64,000 nucleotides of DNA from Carya illinoinensis (GCF_018687715.1 NC_056762.1:26920364-26984363), one strand, 5' to 3'. Shown: positions 35,903 to 47,744, counted from the stretch's first letter. Notes: generated from the letters alone by a model not told the origin. Numbers and translations: made by a program.

Positions 35903-36095
35903 TGGGAGAAGTACTAAAAGGAACGTTGTGTTTTTACTCAAGCTCCAGACACTGTATTTCACTCTGATATTCTAGAAGCCTTGTTTTAATTTGCTGATAA
36001 TTTTCTTTAGCCACGTAGACAGTCTATTTTAGTTTGTCACAATCGTGTATGGGATAAAGAGAACCAGAAAAAGGGAATGATTTTCTTGTCCAGAT

Positions 36096-36253
36096 TGTTA
36101 TGAACTTTCATCCAACCTTAAAGGCCGGATGGCCTAAAAACTCCTTGCCCTAAATGAATCTTATGGAATTACTTTCCATTTAATTCTCTCAAATTCTATT
36201 ATCTTCGTTATTTTTCCTTTTTGTATTTCCATCTTTGGGCCCACTTCATAACA
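36096..36253 (+). mobile_element. Candidate short LTR (158 bp) of a gypsy element
   Basis: Begins TGTTATGAAC and ends CTTCATAACA, a 9-bp inverted repeat at the ends, immediately followed by a tRNA-Met-type primer-binding site. If real this is an unusually short LTR; alternatively the true LTR starts farther upstream and the inverted match is chance. The 3' LTR is not in the window, so no target duplication can be checked. Confidence 0.45.
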
Positions 36254-36255
36254 GT

Positions 36256-36266
36256 TGGTATCAAAC
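36256..36266 (+). promoter_or_regulatory. Primer-binding site (initiator tRNA-Met type)
   Basis: TGGTATCAAAC is close to the canonical plant TGGTATCAGAGC complementary to the 3' end of initiator tRNA-Met. It sits 2 bases after the CA end of the candidate LTR and about 120 bases before the gag frame. Confidence 0.65.
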
Positions 36267-36389
36267 ACTCCAGTTCTGATTGCTAAGGTGCACTCTCTTC
36301 ACACAACAGTAGGAGAATCCGCGACGCCAATTGGAAGGGCATGAGGGGGTCCTACAAGAAAAGAAGGAAATGTTATATCAATTAACTAA

Positions 36390-37165
36390 ATGATGAGAAT
36401 CATAGATGCAAATCAAGCTTTGGTTGCTAATCGAGAAATGGTTGAGGAAAATGTAGATGTTAATGACCATAGAAGAAATGTGCCCAAGAGGATAAGGTTA
36501 GACTTCCCACACTTTAATGGTTATAACCCAATTGGGTGGGTGTTCAAGGCAAACCAATACTTTGATCTTCACCGAACCATACCTGCTCATAGGTTGCTAA
36601 TGGCCTCTTACCACATGGAGAGTGAGGCATTAATTTGGTATCAAGATGCTTACAAGAGTAGATAGTTTAACACTTAGGAAACATTTACACAAGACATCCA
36701 AGTGAGGTTTGGGCCCACAGCCTATGATGACCCCATGGAGGCTTTAACTAGGCTAAAACAAACCACCTCTATAGCTGTGTATAAGGCTCAATTTGAGGCC
36801 CTCTCAAATCGACTCAAGGGTTTGTCAGACCACCATAAGCTAAGTTTCTTCTTGAGTGGTCTGAAGGATGAAATAAGATTACCCATCAGAAATATGTTTC
36901 TTCCTATTAGCCTAAGTGTTGCGTATGGCCTAGCTAAAATCCAAGAAGAATATCTGCTTAGCACCAGAAGGGCTCTTAAACTAGCAGGTGAAATGTGTAG
37001 GGAAATTTGGGGGGACCACATAGTTAGAATCAAGGGGGACACTATGGGGAAGAGAGTAGTAGGTGGCAGAAACCCAACTCACCAACAAGGAGAATATCCT
37101 TAGCACAAATGGATGAGAAAATGAAGAAAGGGCTCTGTTATCATTGTGATGAGAAGTGGAGCCCA
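36390..37165 (+). pseudogene. Ty3/gypsy gag polyprotein remnant
   Basis: Retrotrans_gag-type sequence: RIRLDFPHFNGYNPIGWVFK, MASYHMESEALIWYQDA, then after two stops near 36,662-36,680 QVRFGPTAYDDPMEALTRLK, YKAQFEALSNRLKGLSDHHK, FLSGLKDEIRLPIRN and LAKIQEEYLLS. Gag forms the intracellular particle of LTR retrotransposons. A decayed zinc knuckle (GLCYHCDEKWSP) follows at about 37,128. Downstream protease/RT is missing because LINE sequence begins around 37,170-37,250. The ATG at 36,390 is the first in the conserved frame. Confidence 0.85.
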
Positions 37166-37199
37166 TTCATAATGTCCTAGAAAGATAAGAGTTTGAGAG

Positions 37200-39118
37200 A
37201 GAATTTGAAATGTGCGAAACCGAAACTCTTTTGTCACTTTCTCTAGGGCATCTGCCATGGCTGAGCCCATGGCCCCGCCGGTAGTCGAAGGTCTGGCGAA
37301 ACACCATCTTTATTCAGATATCATTTTGGAGACCCCAAACCTATTCCAGAAGTTGAAATGAAGATAAGATAGCCTCGTTTTCCAAAGGCAAGATGGTTTT
37401 TCACTTCAACCAAGAGGAGATTGCTCAATCGGCAGCTCCTTTGCGATATACCGTGGTTTTGAAATTCCTACGTAAGCAGCCATCATTGAATAATATCCAT
37501 TGCTTCATCAAGTGTAGATGGGGCTTATAGAACCAGCCCATGGTAGGAGGTATGCATACTCCGTCGTCAGTGATGGTTAGAATGATTTCAGAGGAGGATT
37601 ATTGCACTGCTTTGGCTCATGAGTTTTTTGACATCGATGGGGTGCCCTATCATATTTTTCAATGGATGACATTATATGATGAGCAAAAAAGGCCAACCTT
37701 GGTTCCTGTTTGGATGTTTCTTCCTAGCCTGCCCCCCAATTTCTACCACACTTCAATGCTTAAGATTTTTGGTTGAGGATTCGGATGATTTTTGAAGCGG
37801 GACAATGCAACAACCAATGTAGCGGGAGCTCGAGCCTGCGTTGAGATGGATATATCCAAGCCTGTGCGGCATGGTTTTTGGATCAACTCCCCAAGAGATC
37901 CTAATAGTTATTATCAAGAGGTCATTTTTAAACCATACTGGCTTTTTGCAATAACTATCATGTTCAAGGGCATTCAGTTCATACTTTCCCTCAGAGATGA
38001 ACCAAAGAGTCTAGAATGAAGCGTGAGGTAGTGAAGAAGCCATGTGATAAAAAGAAGAAATGGTGCTAGGTTAACAAAACAAATGACAATTCTATGGAAA
38101 AGAGTGCAAGGGAGGACAAGAAGAAGAGACAGGAACTCCATCTGAAACAAATTTGTGAGTCTCAAGCCCAATTCTTATCTTGAATGGATATTCTCTATGA
38201 AAATATGTTGGGAAGTGTAGTGGGAGCTGGGGATATTAATGAAGGAAGTAGTTTGGAGAACAATTTGAGGAGACCCCTACAAACAAGGTAGTAATGTAAA
38301 AGGAATGTACCATGAAGGAAGATGTGGCTTATCAGTGGCTGGAGGATCCACTCAACTCTCCTCAAAGTGCTTTGAAACTGGTTGATGAATTAATGGAGTA
38401 CGAACTTGGCTAGTGGTTCAGTGGTCGTAGAAGAAGACTCACATAAGAGTTTTGAATCTGATCCAGAATTGTCCATATCAGTCTAATATTTGTTAGAACA
38501 AGAGTGGAGGAATGATGGGGTGACTCGATGTGTCACCACTAGGTCCAAGAAAATACGTGTTTAATGATGATTGACATTCTCAATTGGAATGTTCGGGGAT
38601 TATGTGCATCTAAAAGTCATTTACATAGAATTATGATTCAAAAATAGCCTAGGGTAGTGACCATTTTGGAACCTTTCCTAGAGGAAAACAAGATGCAACG
38701 GTTGTCTCAGATTTTGAGGCTTCCTCACTTCTGCTCCAATGCTCAAGAGGGTGGCAAATTTTGGCTTTTCTATGATTCAGATTTTCAATTTGATCTGGTG
38801 TTGGCATCAAACCAGTCTTTATTAGGCTTGTTTTCTTCTGGAAATATAAAAGTTTTGGTTTCTTTTGTCTATGCGAGCTGTTTTCAGTGACAAAGATGAG
38901 GTTTGTGTGATGAGCTACTGGCTTTGAATCCCGAGAATCATCCTTGGATTCTTTCTAGGGACTTTATTATTAGACAGAATGTTGAGAAAATTGTTGGGGC
39001 ACACCGTTCAAATTATGAAAAGCGAGAAATTAACCAGTTTATTGAAGATGGAGGCCTTTTGGAACCCCCTTTCGATGGCTCTAAATATTCGTGGTGTAAT
39101 GGTCAACACACTATATAA
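37200..39118 (+). mobile_element. LINE remnant: ORF1 plus start of endonuclease, 3'-truncated
   Basis: ORF1 starts about 37,257 (MAEPMAPPVVEGLAKHH) and is broken by stops. DUF4283-type sequence is clear at 37,540-37,776 (MISEEDYCTALAHEFFDIDG, VPVWMFLPSLPPNFYH) and continues at 37,792 (GARACVEMDISKP). Endonuclease begins near 38,572 (DILNWNVRGL) with VVTILEPFLEENKM, ALNPENHPWILSRDFI and FDGSKYSWCNGQH, then homology stops at about 39,118 with no RT and no A-tail. Loss of the 3' half is the opposite of normal LINE truncation, so a later deletion is likely. Its sequence differs from the LINE at 11.2 kb. Confidence 0.8.
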
Positions 39119-39614
39119 TTGGTGGAACATGTGTTTAAAGTTTATCGTCATATATAATACAAGTAATTTAAAACTCAAGATTAGATTATAAGAATTTCGA
39201 TTGAGTTTACGCTCAAGCCATATGTGTAGGTGTCTCTACTTTTTTAGGATAAGAAGGGGTAAAGAAAATACTTTAACCTAATGTTCAAGTACCTTATCAT
39301 GACACATTTCACTCTTTTTATTATTATCAGAAAGTATTACTATTATTATATAAAAATTACAGACATGATTGATTAAATGCATAGCATTTACACTTTACAA
39401 AGTGACAGAAATAAACTATATCAAAACAAGATGCAGAGCACTACCATATAGCAGAAAAAACAAAAATAAAATTCTCATACAAATACTATCTTCTTTAGAG
39501 AAAGTATAGAAGAAACAAAATACTATAAACACAATAATTAAAACAAAAACACTCAAAAACTTTAAGAAAAAAAAAGAAAGAAAAAAAGAAAAAACCTCAT
39601 GTTTAACAAAAAAG

Positions 39615-39874
39615 AGCAGATCTAGCAAAATAACAACATATACTTTATACCCACATCAAATTTGTTCAAAGGCATTGATCATAAAACAAAACAGGCCCAA
39701 AAAAAACCCCCACGTTTAAAAACAAAGAGAATAGATCTAGTAAAAGGCTATTTTTTTACAACCCAAAAAATAACAGATCTAACAAAATAGAGAGAGACGG
39801 AGAAAAAAAGCAAATCTAGCAAAATAACAGCATATACTTTATACCCACAAGAGATTTGTTCAAAGGCATTGATC

Positions 39875-39876
<2 letters not shown>
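39615..39876. repeat. Direct duplication, 194-bp spacing
   Basis: A block of about 68 bp starting AGCAGATCTAGCAAAATAAC at 39,615 recurs at 39,809 (AGCAAATCTAGCAAAATAAC), both ending GGCATTGATCATA. The second copy runs straight into a 76-bp GA array. Confidence 0.85.

Positions 39877-39952
<76 letters not shown>
39877..39952. repeat. (AG)38 microsatellite
   Basis: Seventy-six bases of uninterrupted AG dinucleotide. Confidence 0.95.
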
Positions 39953-39954
<2 letters not shown>

Positions 39955-40051
39955 AATGATTGAAGTCCGGCCAGCAACGACGGCAAGAGAGAGATGGTGG
40001 CAAGATTTCATGGAGGGAGGTTAGGGTTTCTAATTCTACTAAAGTTCATAA

Positions 40052-40054
<3 letters not shown>

Positions 40055-40096
<42 letters not shown>
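40055..40096. repeat. (GA)n microsatellite
   Basis: About 42 bases of GA dinucleotide. Confidence 0.95.
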
Positions 40097-40100
<4 letters not shown>

Positions 40101-41058
40101 CCGAAGTCACGAGTTGTTTGTTTTGGGCATTGTAAACAAACCCGATTAACAACCGGGTATAATATAGAATCCGATTTTATATTCCGATTTTTGTAAATGC
40201 AGGTTCCGACCCGAATAAATCCAGGCCGAAAACCATAATCGCAAATCCGGTTATTCGGGTTCCGGGCTGGGCTGTACCCAACCCAGATGAACAATCTTAG
40301 CTTTGACCACTTTCAAACTTTGCTTTCTTGATCGAATAAGACTATAAGATTAGAGTGAAACTTTCAAATAATCTTTTAATAATTGCCCGAAAAACTGTCT
40401 GTACAAAGTCTCGATCATCCTTTATTTTCATGTATTTACTTTATTTTCCTGTATTTCAATGAAAAAGAAAGAGACCACAACTTAATCCTGTACATTTTTT
40501 CAAGATTTGTAAGGTTGTGCGTGATTTTTGAACCAAACTCAACTTACCTTAACTAATCTCAAACTAATCATTGACGGGACTCACTACTTTTCAACTTTCC
40601 ATAAAAAATTTAAACTCATCTCAAACTACTTCATATATTTTAACCTAAAAAGTTAAGAGTACACAAAAATGACTGCAGATAAAGTTTTTGAAAAGTTAAA
40701 TCCATCTCAACTTAAAAAAGTTAAATACATCTGAATGGAAACTACAAAATACTACTATTCACAATTCAACTCATATAACTCCACTTAAATTGAGAATTCT
40801 TTTAAGGTGAAATGCAAATACATACAAACACCCTTATATTTATGAATTATACTGTATAAAATGCAAATTTCTGATGATGATGCTCTACACGATTAATTTG
40901 GCCATACTCAACACATTTATAAATAATATAGGCGACATACAACTCTTGGGATCAACGATACACAAGGACACATACACTGAAAACTTGAATAATTTACTTG
41001 ACAGATGTTGGCATAAACACCTGAGGCCATACATTACTAGTACAGGCAACAGAATGAC

Positions 41059-41060
<2 letters not shown>

Positions 41061-41124
<64 letters not shown>
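41061..41124. repeat. (GA)32 microsatellite in the 3' region of the deSI-like gene
   Basis: Sixty-four bases of GA (CT on the transcribed strand), starting 27 bases past the stop codon of the deSI-like gene, so probably within its 3' untranslated region. Confidence 0.9.
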
Positions 41125-41127
<3 letters not shown>

Positions 41128-41150
41128 GTGATTGGAATTGGAGGAAAGAA

Positions 41151-41324
41151 TCACATGAGCTCCCTTGCTAGCTTCCCAGATTTTTCCTTTATAAAAACCA
41201 CATCACCATTTGATGGGGTCAGTAGATGGTGATTTGGTTCGTTCTCTTCAGTGACTGCTGAAGCAAATGATGTAGAAGATTCTGACCCGTTATCATCTGT
41301 ATTGGCACAGTATTTAGAGCAATA

Positions 41325-41363
<39 letters not shown>

Positions 41364-43168
41364 AACAGGAAGAACACATAACACAAGAAATATATCTTAG
41401 AATTTACCCATTTGGATGTTGAGATGGTCTCAATCCATCTAATCTCATTTCAATATCCAAACACCAACCAAGCAACACTTTCCAATTTCAAATTTTCAAC
41501 TTTTTCATCTAATTATTATCTAATCATTACAACTTTTCCAAATTTCTAAACAAAACACAAAACAATTCAACTTTTTCAAGTCCCAAAATAAAAAATTATA
41601 TTCTAACAGTATTTTAACTTTATAATATTTTTATTCAACTTTTTTTTTATCTCATTTCCCAAAACTCCTTGAAACATCTTAACTTAAAATATTTCTCTGT
41701 TATTCACAAATTATTTCACTACTATTCACAGATCTTTCATATCATCTCAACATTCAAACGAGGCCCCTAGTCTTTTCTGCTGAATAAAGCAGTCACTGTC
41801 AAGACAATTCCAGCATGTTTTAGATAATAAGATGACCCTAGAAACAAACTATAGATGCGCCCGGGTGAGAATTCCTAGCGTCCAGTGCATTATTGTCAAT
41901 AAACACCCTAAACGTCCTCGGTTCATCAAAACAAAAATCACTTTAAAACTTTACTTTCCATTACTAGATAAACTTCAGCTAATACCAATTAAGCTGACGG
42001 ATTTACTCTTTAACATTTTTTATGACAAGACCGACCCTGCAATTGAATGCTTCACCTTGCCCTGATGAGGATTGTCAACAAAATGATTAAAGAGCAGGCT
42101 TAGTCAACAAATCCAAAGAAAAAGTAAGTTCTAATTATTCCCATATTTTGACAAAGTAAACTCATGACATACAGAAATATAGAGTCGATCAATTCATGCA
42201 GGAGCCAGACTTTTTCTTTATTGGATAGCCAGTGGCTGCATAATTCTAGAAGAGAATACATACAAGAATAAAATGAATTAGCTTGCAAACGTGCTTTTGT
42301 CCAAATAGACTGACCAGAAAATGTTGGATTATCAGGCAGATGTCTCACTGCTGTAACCTCGATGATTTCGGGCAGAAGACAATTGCAGAAAGAACCTGAA
42401 ATATTAACCAAATATGCAATCAGATGAATGAAAAGCCAGTCATATGTTGGCCAAAAGATCCCTTTGCGAGGCCAAGTGTAAGAAGCTATTCACCCTTTAA
42501 AACCCTTACATAACCAGTTTCCACTGGGGCAAGAGTGCCATACAGTAGACCTGTAGAGATTTGACAGCACCCTGATAATATAGTACAAATTAAATATGAC
42601 AATATGGTATACTGGTGGTTATTAATAGGTATGTTCATAGGACTAAGGAAGGTAAATATGAAACTAGGTTCCCATGCACATCCAACACTAAAATACCAGG
42701 TAACATGGACAATAGCAGAATAAGCAAGCAGGGATCTGTTACCCAATCGGGCAAGCCGATTTACCCATCTTGGTATGGGCTTTCCAGTTAGCCGAGTACA
42801 AACTTCATCCGTGAAGTGGTTGCAGTTTTTGGAAATCAAATGATAGGTGTCTCCATGATACTTTGCAGAGAGGTGCTCCACGAACAACCGGAATTCTGAA
42901 TGAGACATATCGGTGCTTCCCAACAACACTGACCGTCTGAAGATGAAGCCAGGGCAACTTCTTGGTTCCACCTCAAACACCCCACTAGAAGAATATTCAT
43001 GTGCTCCAAAGCCATACTCCAAGCCATGAACTGTTCATCAAAATTCAGTTACAACTATTATGACTGGCACACCCTAGAATTGAAAACACCAAAGCTTAAT
43101 GCTTGGACTCAATAACAAAAACAACTTAAATTCTAAGGACTTCCTTCTCACCATGTGGCATTTGTATG

Positions 43169-43216
<48 letters not shown>

Positions 43217-43378
43217 ATACCTGGGTCAATCTAGGGTTTTAAATTCTTGATGTCCTTTTCAAGCCATTCCATCATGGGTAACACGGCTCAAGTTCAACAC
43301 TGATGCCACTTTTAATGACTTAAAGAAAGTCCAAGCGACATATAACTCTAAAATCCAAAAGAACTAGTCCATGTTATG

Positions 43379-43446
<68 letters not shown>

Positions 43447-45107
43447 ACATCCAAGACATCTGTTATGTTTATAACATTTAGTGGTCCACCAATAGAAGGA
43501 TGGGGTTTTCTTTCTTCTAATAGCTACTTTCTGTTCTTCATACCTCATGTCCTACATTAATTGAATGAATCTATGCTCTAACGTACGACTTTTGGTAAGT
43601 TGCTCCAATCCGTGAATATAGCAGTGTAACATAGATAACACACTTTGAGAAACAAGCAGCATGAATATTATTTGTTTTTGTTCTTGAAGTCCTGTGTCCT
43701 ACATTAATAAAATGAATCTATGCTTTAATGTATAACTTCCGACAAGTTGCTCCAATCCATGAGTTTATCAGTTAAACGTAACAGACTTTGAGAAGCAAGC
43801 TACATGACTTCCATTAATTCTAGCTATATTCCTTGCAAAAGTGAGAATATATATTTGTTTAGTTTATCAGTTGTGAATACCTCGTTAATTTTATCTATCC
43901 TTTGCAGTGAGAATAATGAAAGTTCACATCCTTAAGCAATTTTCTAGGATACCTCCTGAAGTCACAATTGATTTAACAATACAAACAATTCTTCTTCTAC
44001 CCTGCAAAATAATTGAAACAAGAATATGATATATGTTTTCCTAGAAATAGATGTCCTATCCCCAATAGCCACTATAGTACAAAGTGCTTGTTCTTTGTGA
44101 GGAAAAGAGCCAAAAATGAAGTTGCATCCAAGCATAACCACTTAAACTAAGCATCCCAGAAAATGGAACATGACGAAATGCAGGTGCACTGGCTTCATTC
44201 AAATGGTTTGTTATTTAGAAAATGGTATTTACCAGAAAAAAGTTCACCTCATATCATCTTACTTGCATTTATTCTTCTAGGTCTGAGGTACCAAACACAA
44301 AAAATTTCTGTAAATATCTTTCTTCTTTTAAATTGTGTCTCTAGCATGATATAACCAGAGCCATAGGAGAAAATAAAATGCCTGCTGGAATAATGACATA
44401 AGTGGTATAGTCATTCAAATCCAGTACTAGAATGCTCTGTCAGTCACTGTTGAATCATAGAAATAATCTAAAGATTCTATCTACTATGAAAACACAATTT
44501 TCTAATTAAAATTTACGAATTTCTTTGATTTTGAGCAGCAGTTTAGTCATTCAACTTTTTTTTTTTTTCATTTTTGATTTCAATCTCTTGCAAAAATTGC
44601 GTTTGGCCAAAGCAAATATGAAGTTTCAAAGTTCCCAAAGTTGTGGAATTATAGGATAGTAAACAATTGAAATTCCAACCACATCAGGTAATATGGTTAA
44701 AAAAATTTACATTCTCCCATACATTCTCCTGTAGGGTAAAGCTTTTATTTAGCTTATCAATAAGCTAAAATTATGCCAGCAAAGCCAAAAAAGTAACGGC
44801 AGCAGAATTCTCACTTTCAATCATATAGTCTCATAATCATCTGGGGATACAAACTAAAGACACGGAAATGTCCCTTGAAGATCACAAATTTCGAAAAGAA
44901 AAAAGTCAAGAAACTAGTGAAATGTACAACGCAAGTACCTTCAATGCCCGAATGGAAGACGCCAACGCCGAACAAACAAAGGTAGTTATTTACGGGCGTG
45001 AGGTCGTAGACATTGAGGTACAAGGGAGACAGATTTTTCTTTACCCTTTCATTTTGATCGTTTTGGGCGCTTGAGCTCGAGCTAGAGCTCAACGGAAACA
45101 ACCGCAT
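41151..45107 (-). CDS. deSI-like (PPPDE) thiol isopeptidase, four exons
   Basis: Exons at 45,107-44,939, 43,030-42,743, 42,395-42,315 and 41,296-41,151 join in phase 1 throughout (donors AAG|GTACTT, TGG|GTAACA, CTG|GTCAGT; acceptors AACAG, TTCAG, TACAG), giving 227 residues, the usual length for plant deSI-like proteins. The PPPDE domain runs from about residue 29 to 165: LYLNVYDLTPVNNYL, GVFHSGIEVHG with catalytic His52, YGFGAHEY, FIFRRSVLLG and YHLISKNCNHFTDEVC with catalytic Cys126. IPRWVNRLARLG and a CNCLLP stretch follow, then an acidic/serine tail ending KLARELM. Family members remove SUMO or ubiquitin from substrates. No signal peptide. The dyad is intact. Introns carry long CT/CA arrays. 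Confidence 0.93.
41327..41360. repeat. (AG)n microsatellite in the last intron, 30 bases before exon 4
   Basis: On the transcribed strand this is a (CT) tract ending about 30 bases upstream of the acceptor at 41,298-41,297. It could act as a long polypyrimidine stretch for that splice site. Confidence 0.9.
41410..41762. mobile_element. MITE with GTTTGGATGTTGAGATG-type inverted ends, in intron 3
   Basis: The left end TTTGGATGTTGAGATGGTCTC and the right end read inward, CGTTTGAATGTTGAGATGATA, form a terminal inverted repeat of about 20 bp with few mismatches. The interior is AT-rich with TTATTCACAAATTATTTCAC and a CTACTATTCACAG segment. Related elements lie at 34,069-34,425 and 52,136-52,394. 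It sits within the third intron of the deSI-like gene (42,314-41,297). Confidence 0.75.
43172..43215. repeat. (CT)22 microsatellite in intron 1
   Basis: Forty-four bases of CT dinucleotide inside the first intron of the deSI-like gene. Confidence 0.95.
43379..43449. repeat. Compound (CT)n(CA)n microsatellite in intron 1
   Basis: About 45 bases of CT followed directly by about 26 bases of CA, within intron 1 of the deSI-like gene. Confidence 0.95.
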
Positions 45108-45169
45108 CCGTACTGCTTTGTCAACCCCTCACGTCCTCAAGTAGAACATATATTCCAGGACTCACAATC

Positions 45170-47250
45170 TCGCCATCTTCAACTTACCAATCCTTGAAAA
45201 CCCATGAAAAAATCAAAGAAAAACACAGTTATTAAACCAAAAAAAAAAAAAAAGTTACGTTGATTCAAAGAAATAAGTGGAAGGAGAGAAGGCGGAGCAT
45301 ACCACAGCTTTTGGAAATTTTATAAATATTACCAATAATCGTTTCGAAGAACCAATCTCCGCGACTTACCCAGGAAACAAAGTTGACAAACGGGGTTTAG
45401 AGAGAGAGAGAGAGGGCGCTTACAAATGGAGAGGAATTGGATGTTGTCTATGGAGGGGTAACGTGGGAGCATTCAAATCATGGAACTGGCATTGAATTTG
45501 CGTATTAAAATCATGAGCTTCGTGGAATTCTTCCTTTGCTGATCTAATTAAAATATTTTGGAATTTATATATTAATAATGATAAATTTATAGCAAATCTA
45601 TTTTTTTTTTTTTAAAAAAAGGGGGGGAAAAACAAAAACTAGTTGTTAAATTTCTGCCACCAAGAACATATGAAAATCATTCATTGTGTGACAATTTGCA
45701 AATTTAAGATATGGTCAAGACACATTATTTAAGTATTATTAGACTGCAGAACAATAAGCCATTCTAATTTTAGTATGTGTGGCTCTCAGGCAGAAAACGA
45801 TTCTCAAACAATGTACAAGGCAATGGAAAAGGGAGATCCCTTTGTCCAACCTCATTTGATTTGAACCCTATTGTGAGAGCACTCACGTTAGATTAACTAT
45901 CTTCAAGTTAAAATTTAGCTAATATGATAACTTTTTGACTTTTGATTAAAGACTCAAAATTTCCACTCCATATTAAATTAGCTTTCTCATTCTCTATAAT
46001 AATAAAATAATATTATTTTTTAAATATATTTTTTAATACAATTTTTTATTTATTTTTCTTTTCATAATCTCTAACTCTTCCCAACAAACTCCAATATTTA
46101 TTTTCATATTTATTTTCACAACTCTCCCCCACAAGCATTTGTAGTTGAGCAACAAATTTTGCTACTACTACTATCATTTAAACACTACCATAATGTTCAC
46201 AATCCAACAATCTATACTTTCAGCACTTTCACAATTGTTGACCAAAATTTATAGATCAAATAAAATCATAACTACAAACAAAACTTCTCAAGACAACTAC
46301 AAATCAAATCACAAGTTTTACAAATAGAGAAAAAGAATTGGCAGCACAAAAAAAGGCATACAACAGCTCATAGTTACTGACCACTATTGCTGCCCACACA
46401 TAATAGTAGCTCATAGTTCCTGGCCACATACAACAGCTGACTCTCTCTCTCTAAAAAGTGTTTTAAGAGTTACTCCCAAGTATAAGAGTTGTCAAATAAT
46501 AATAGGGAAGTCCCTAAGTTGTTTCCTCAAATAACGATTAGTCTAAATTGTAAATTCATCCACTATTAACAATAAAAGAAAGTTATTAATTAAGGCTATC
46601 TATAATCATATTCACAATGAGAACCGATTCTTTTTGGACATTGTTAAAAATTCCCTTGTTTCCTTTGTAAGAGATGGTGAATGAATGTTGAAGGGTATGC
46701 AAAAGATGAAGAAAATAAGAAGTCAAACATGAGTGGGGAATAAAAAATATTTAGCTCGCATCCAATAATTTTTACTCCAATGTGCCTTGATGTTACTTCA
46801 ACCACTTCCGTTCATTAAATGGATTCGTGAATGTGCATTGAATTAATTTTGGTTATCCTTGCTTGAAGCTAAACCACATTCATGAAGTCATCTAATCCAA
46901 TGTTCCCAAGAAATAAACAAATTGTGAAGATTATGTTCTAAGGGACATTTCATCAAACACCATGTGTGCAAATATGAAACCCACTATTTCTCATCCCCAA
47001 GAGTTCATTCTAACCTAGAAAAATTTACACTACTTAGAATCATTCGACACCACTGAGTACAATCCAAAGTACAACTCCAAACAACTCAACGTATGTAAAC
47101 GCTACTGAAGGAACAAACGGAACAGAAGCCATCGAGAACAAATCCAACACAAATGACTACCAAAACTATTGAACTAAAATGAAAATAAAATTCTATTGGA
47201 AGAAAGATTTAGAGCCACCAAAAAGAAGTCCAAACACAAGTGACTACCAA
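45170..47250. other. Intergenic sequence upstream of the deSI-like gene
   Basis: The first few hundred bases are the likely promoter and 5' leader of the minus-strand deSI-like gene. A short GA run lies at 45,399-45,415. No convincing TATA element was found. The remainder is AT-rich with no recognisable gene. Confidence 0.45.
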
Positions 47251-47260
47251 AAATTGGAAA

Positions 47261-47640
47261 CTACCAAGAATAATTCCAAACACAAGTGACTACCAAAAAT
47301 ACAATTACTGAAATGAACCAAGCCAGAATGAGAAATAACTTAAATATAAATGCAATGAAAATAAGAGCTTGAATCCAGCCACAAGTCTTGCATTCAATAA
47401 GAAAAATGTCAAAATTGCAATTGATAGAAAATGGGTCTTGGGAGTCGGCTGAACACAGTCTACAACTCTTTGGTAAAAAACTAAATGTTTTTCTCTCCCT
47501 CCTTTTCATTTTCTCTTTTCTTGAGGTAACAAATGAGTTGCCTTCTAACACATAGACCAAAAATACCAAAAATGGAGCAGGCATTCCTCTGTCTAACTGA
47601 GGCTCACTAAACTCTCATAGCAGCTGTAACTGAGCCTCAC
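47261..47640 (-). other. Unrecognised minus-strand open frame with hydrophobic tail
   Basis: An open frame at 47,261-47,584 encodes about 107 residues with a basic middle (SRKEKMKRRERK), a CRLCSADSQD/CKTCGW Cys pattern and a hydrophobic C-terminal stretch (ALIFIAFIFKLFLILAWFIS). I do not recognise it, and codon composition is AT-driven. It may be chance. Confidence 0.2.
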
Positions 47641-47744
47641 TTTCCTACTAATAGTAGCTGTATGTCCAAGAAAGGAAAGAAAGAAGGGATGTGCTCTGTT
47701 GCAGTAATGTCTTGGATTGAGGCTCGCATGAACTGGTATGGTGC

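Larger units (their letters stand above)
32975..36095. other. Intergenic AT-rich region with MITEs
   Basis: No gene is seen. The first kilobase upstream of the receptor-like gene (33,000-33,780) is the likely promoter region; it includes mixed-composition sequence at 33,360-33,760 without a recognisable coding frame. The rest is AT-rich with repeat copies described separately and an A-run at 34,540-34,575. Confidence 0.5.
39119..41060. other. Intergenic sequence with duplication, microsatellites and a GC-richer end
   Basis: No gene is supported. It includes the direct duplication at 39,615/39,809, two GA microsatellites and a GC-richer stretch at 40,120-40,300 (CCGGTTATTCGGGTTCCGGGC) that resembles a subterminal region of a hAT-type element with unresolved ends. 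Next comes an AT-rich stretch with CAACTCA/ATCTCAA words like those in the local MITEs. Arg-Glu repeat frames here are microsatellite artefacts. Confidence 0.45.

Noticed and set aside
39877..41154. Arg-Glu and Leu-Ser repeat proteins
   Set aside because: They are translations of GA/CT dinucleotide arrays.
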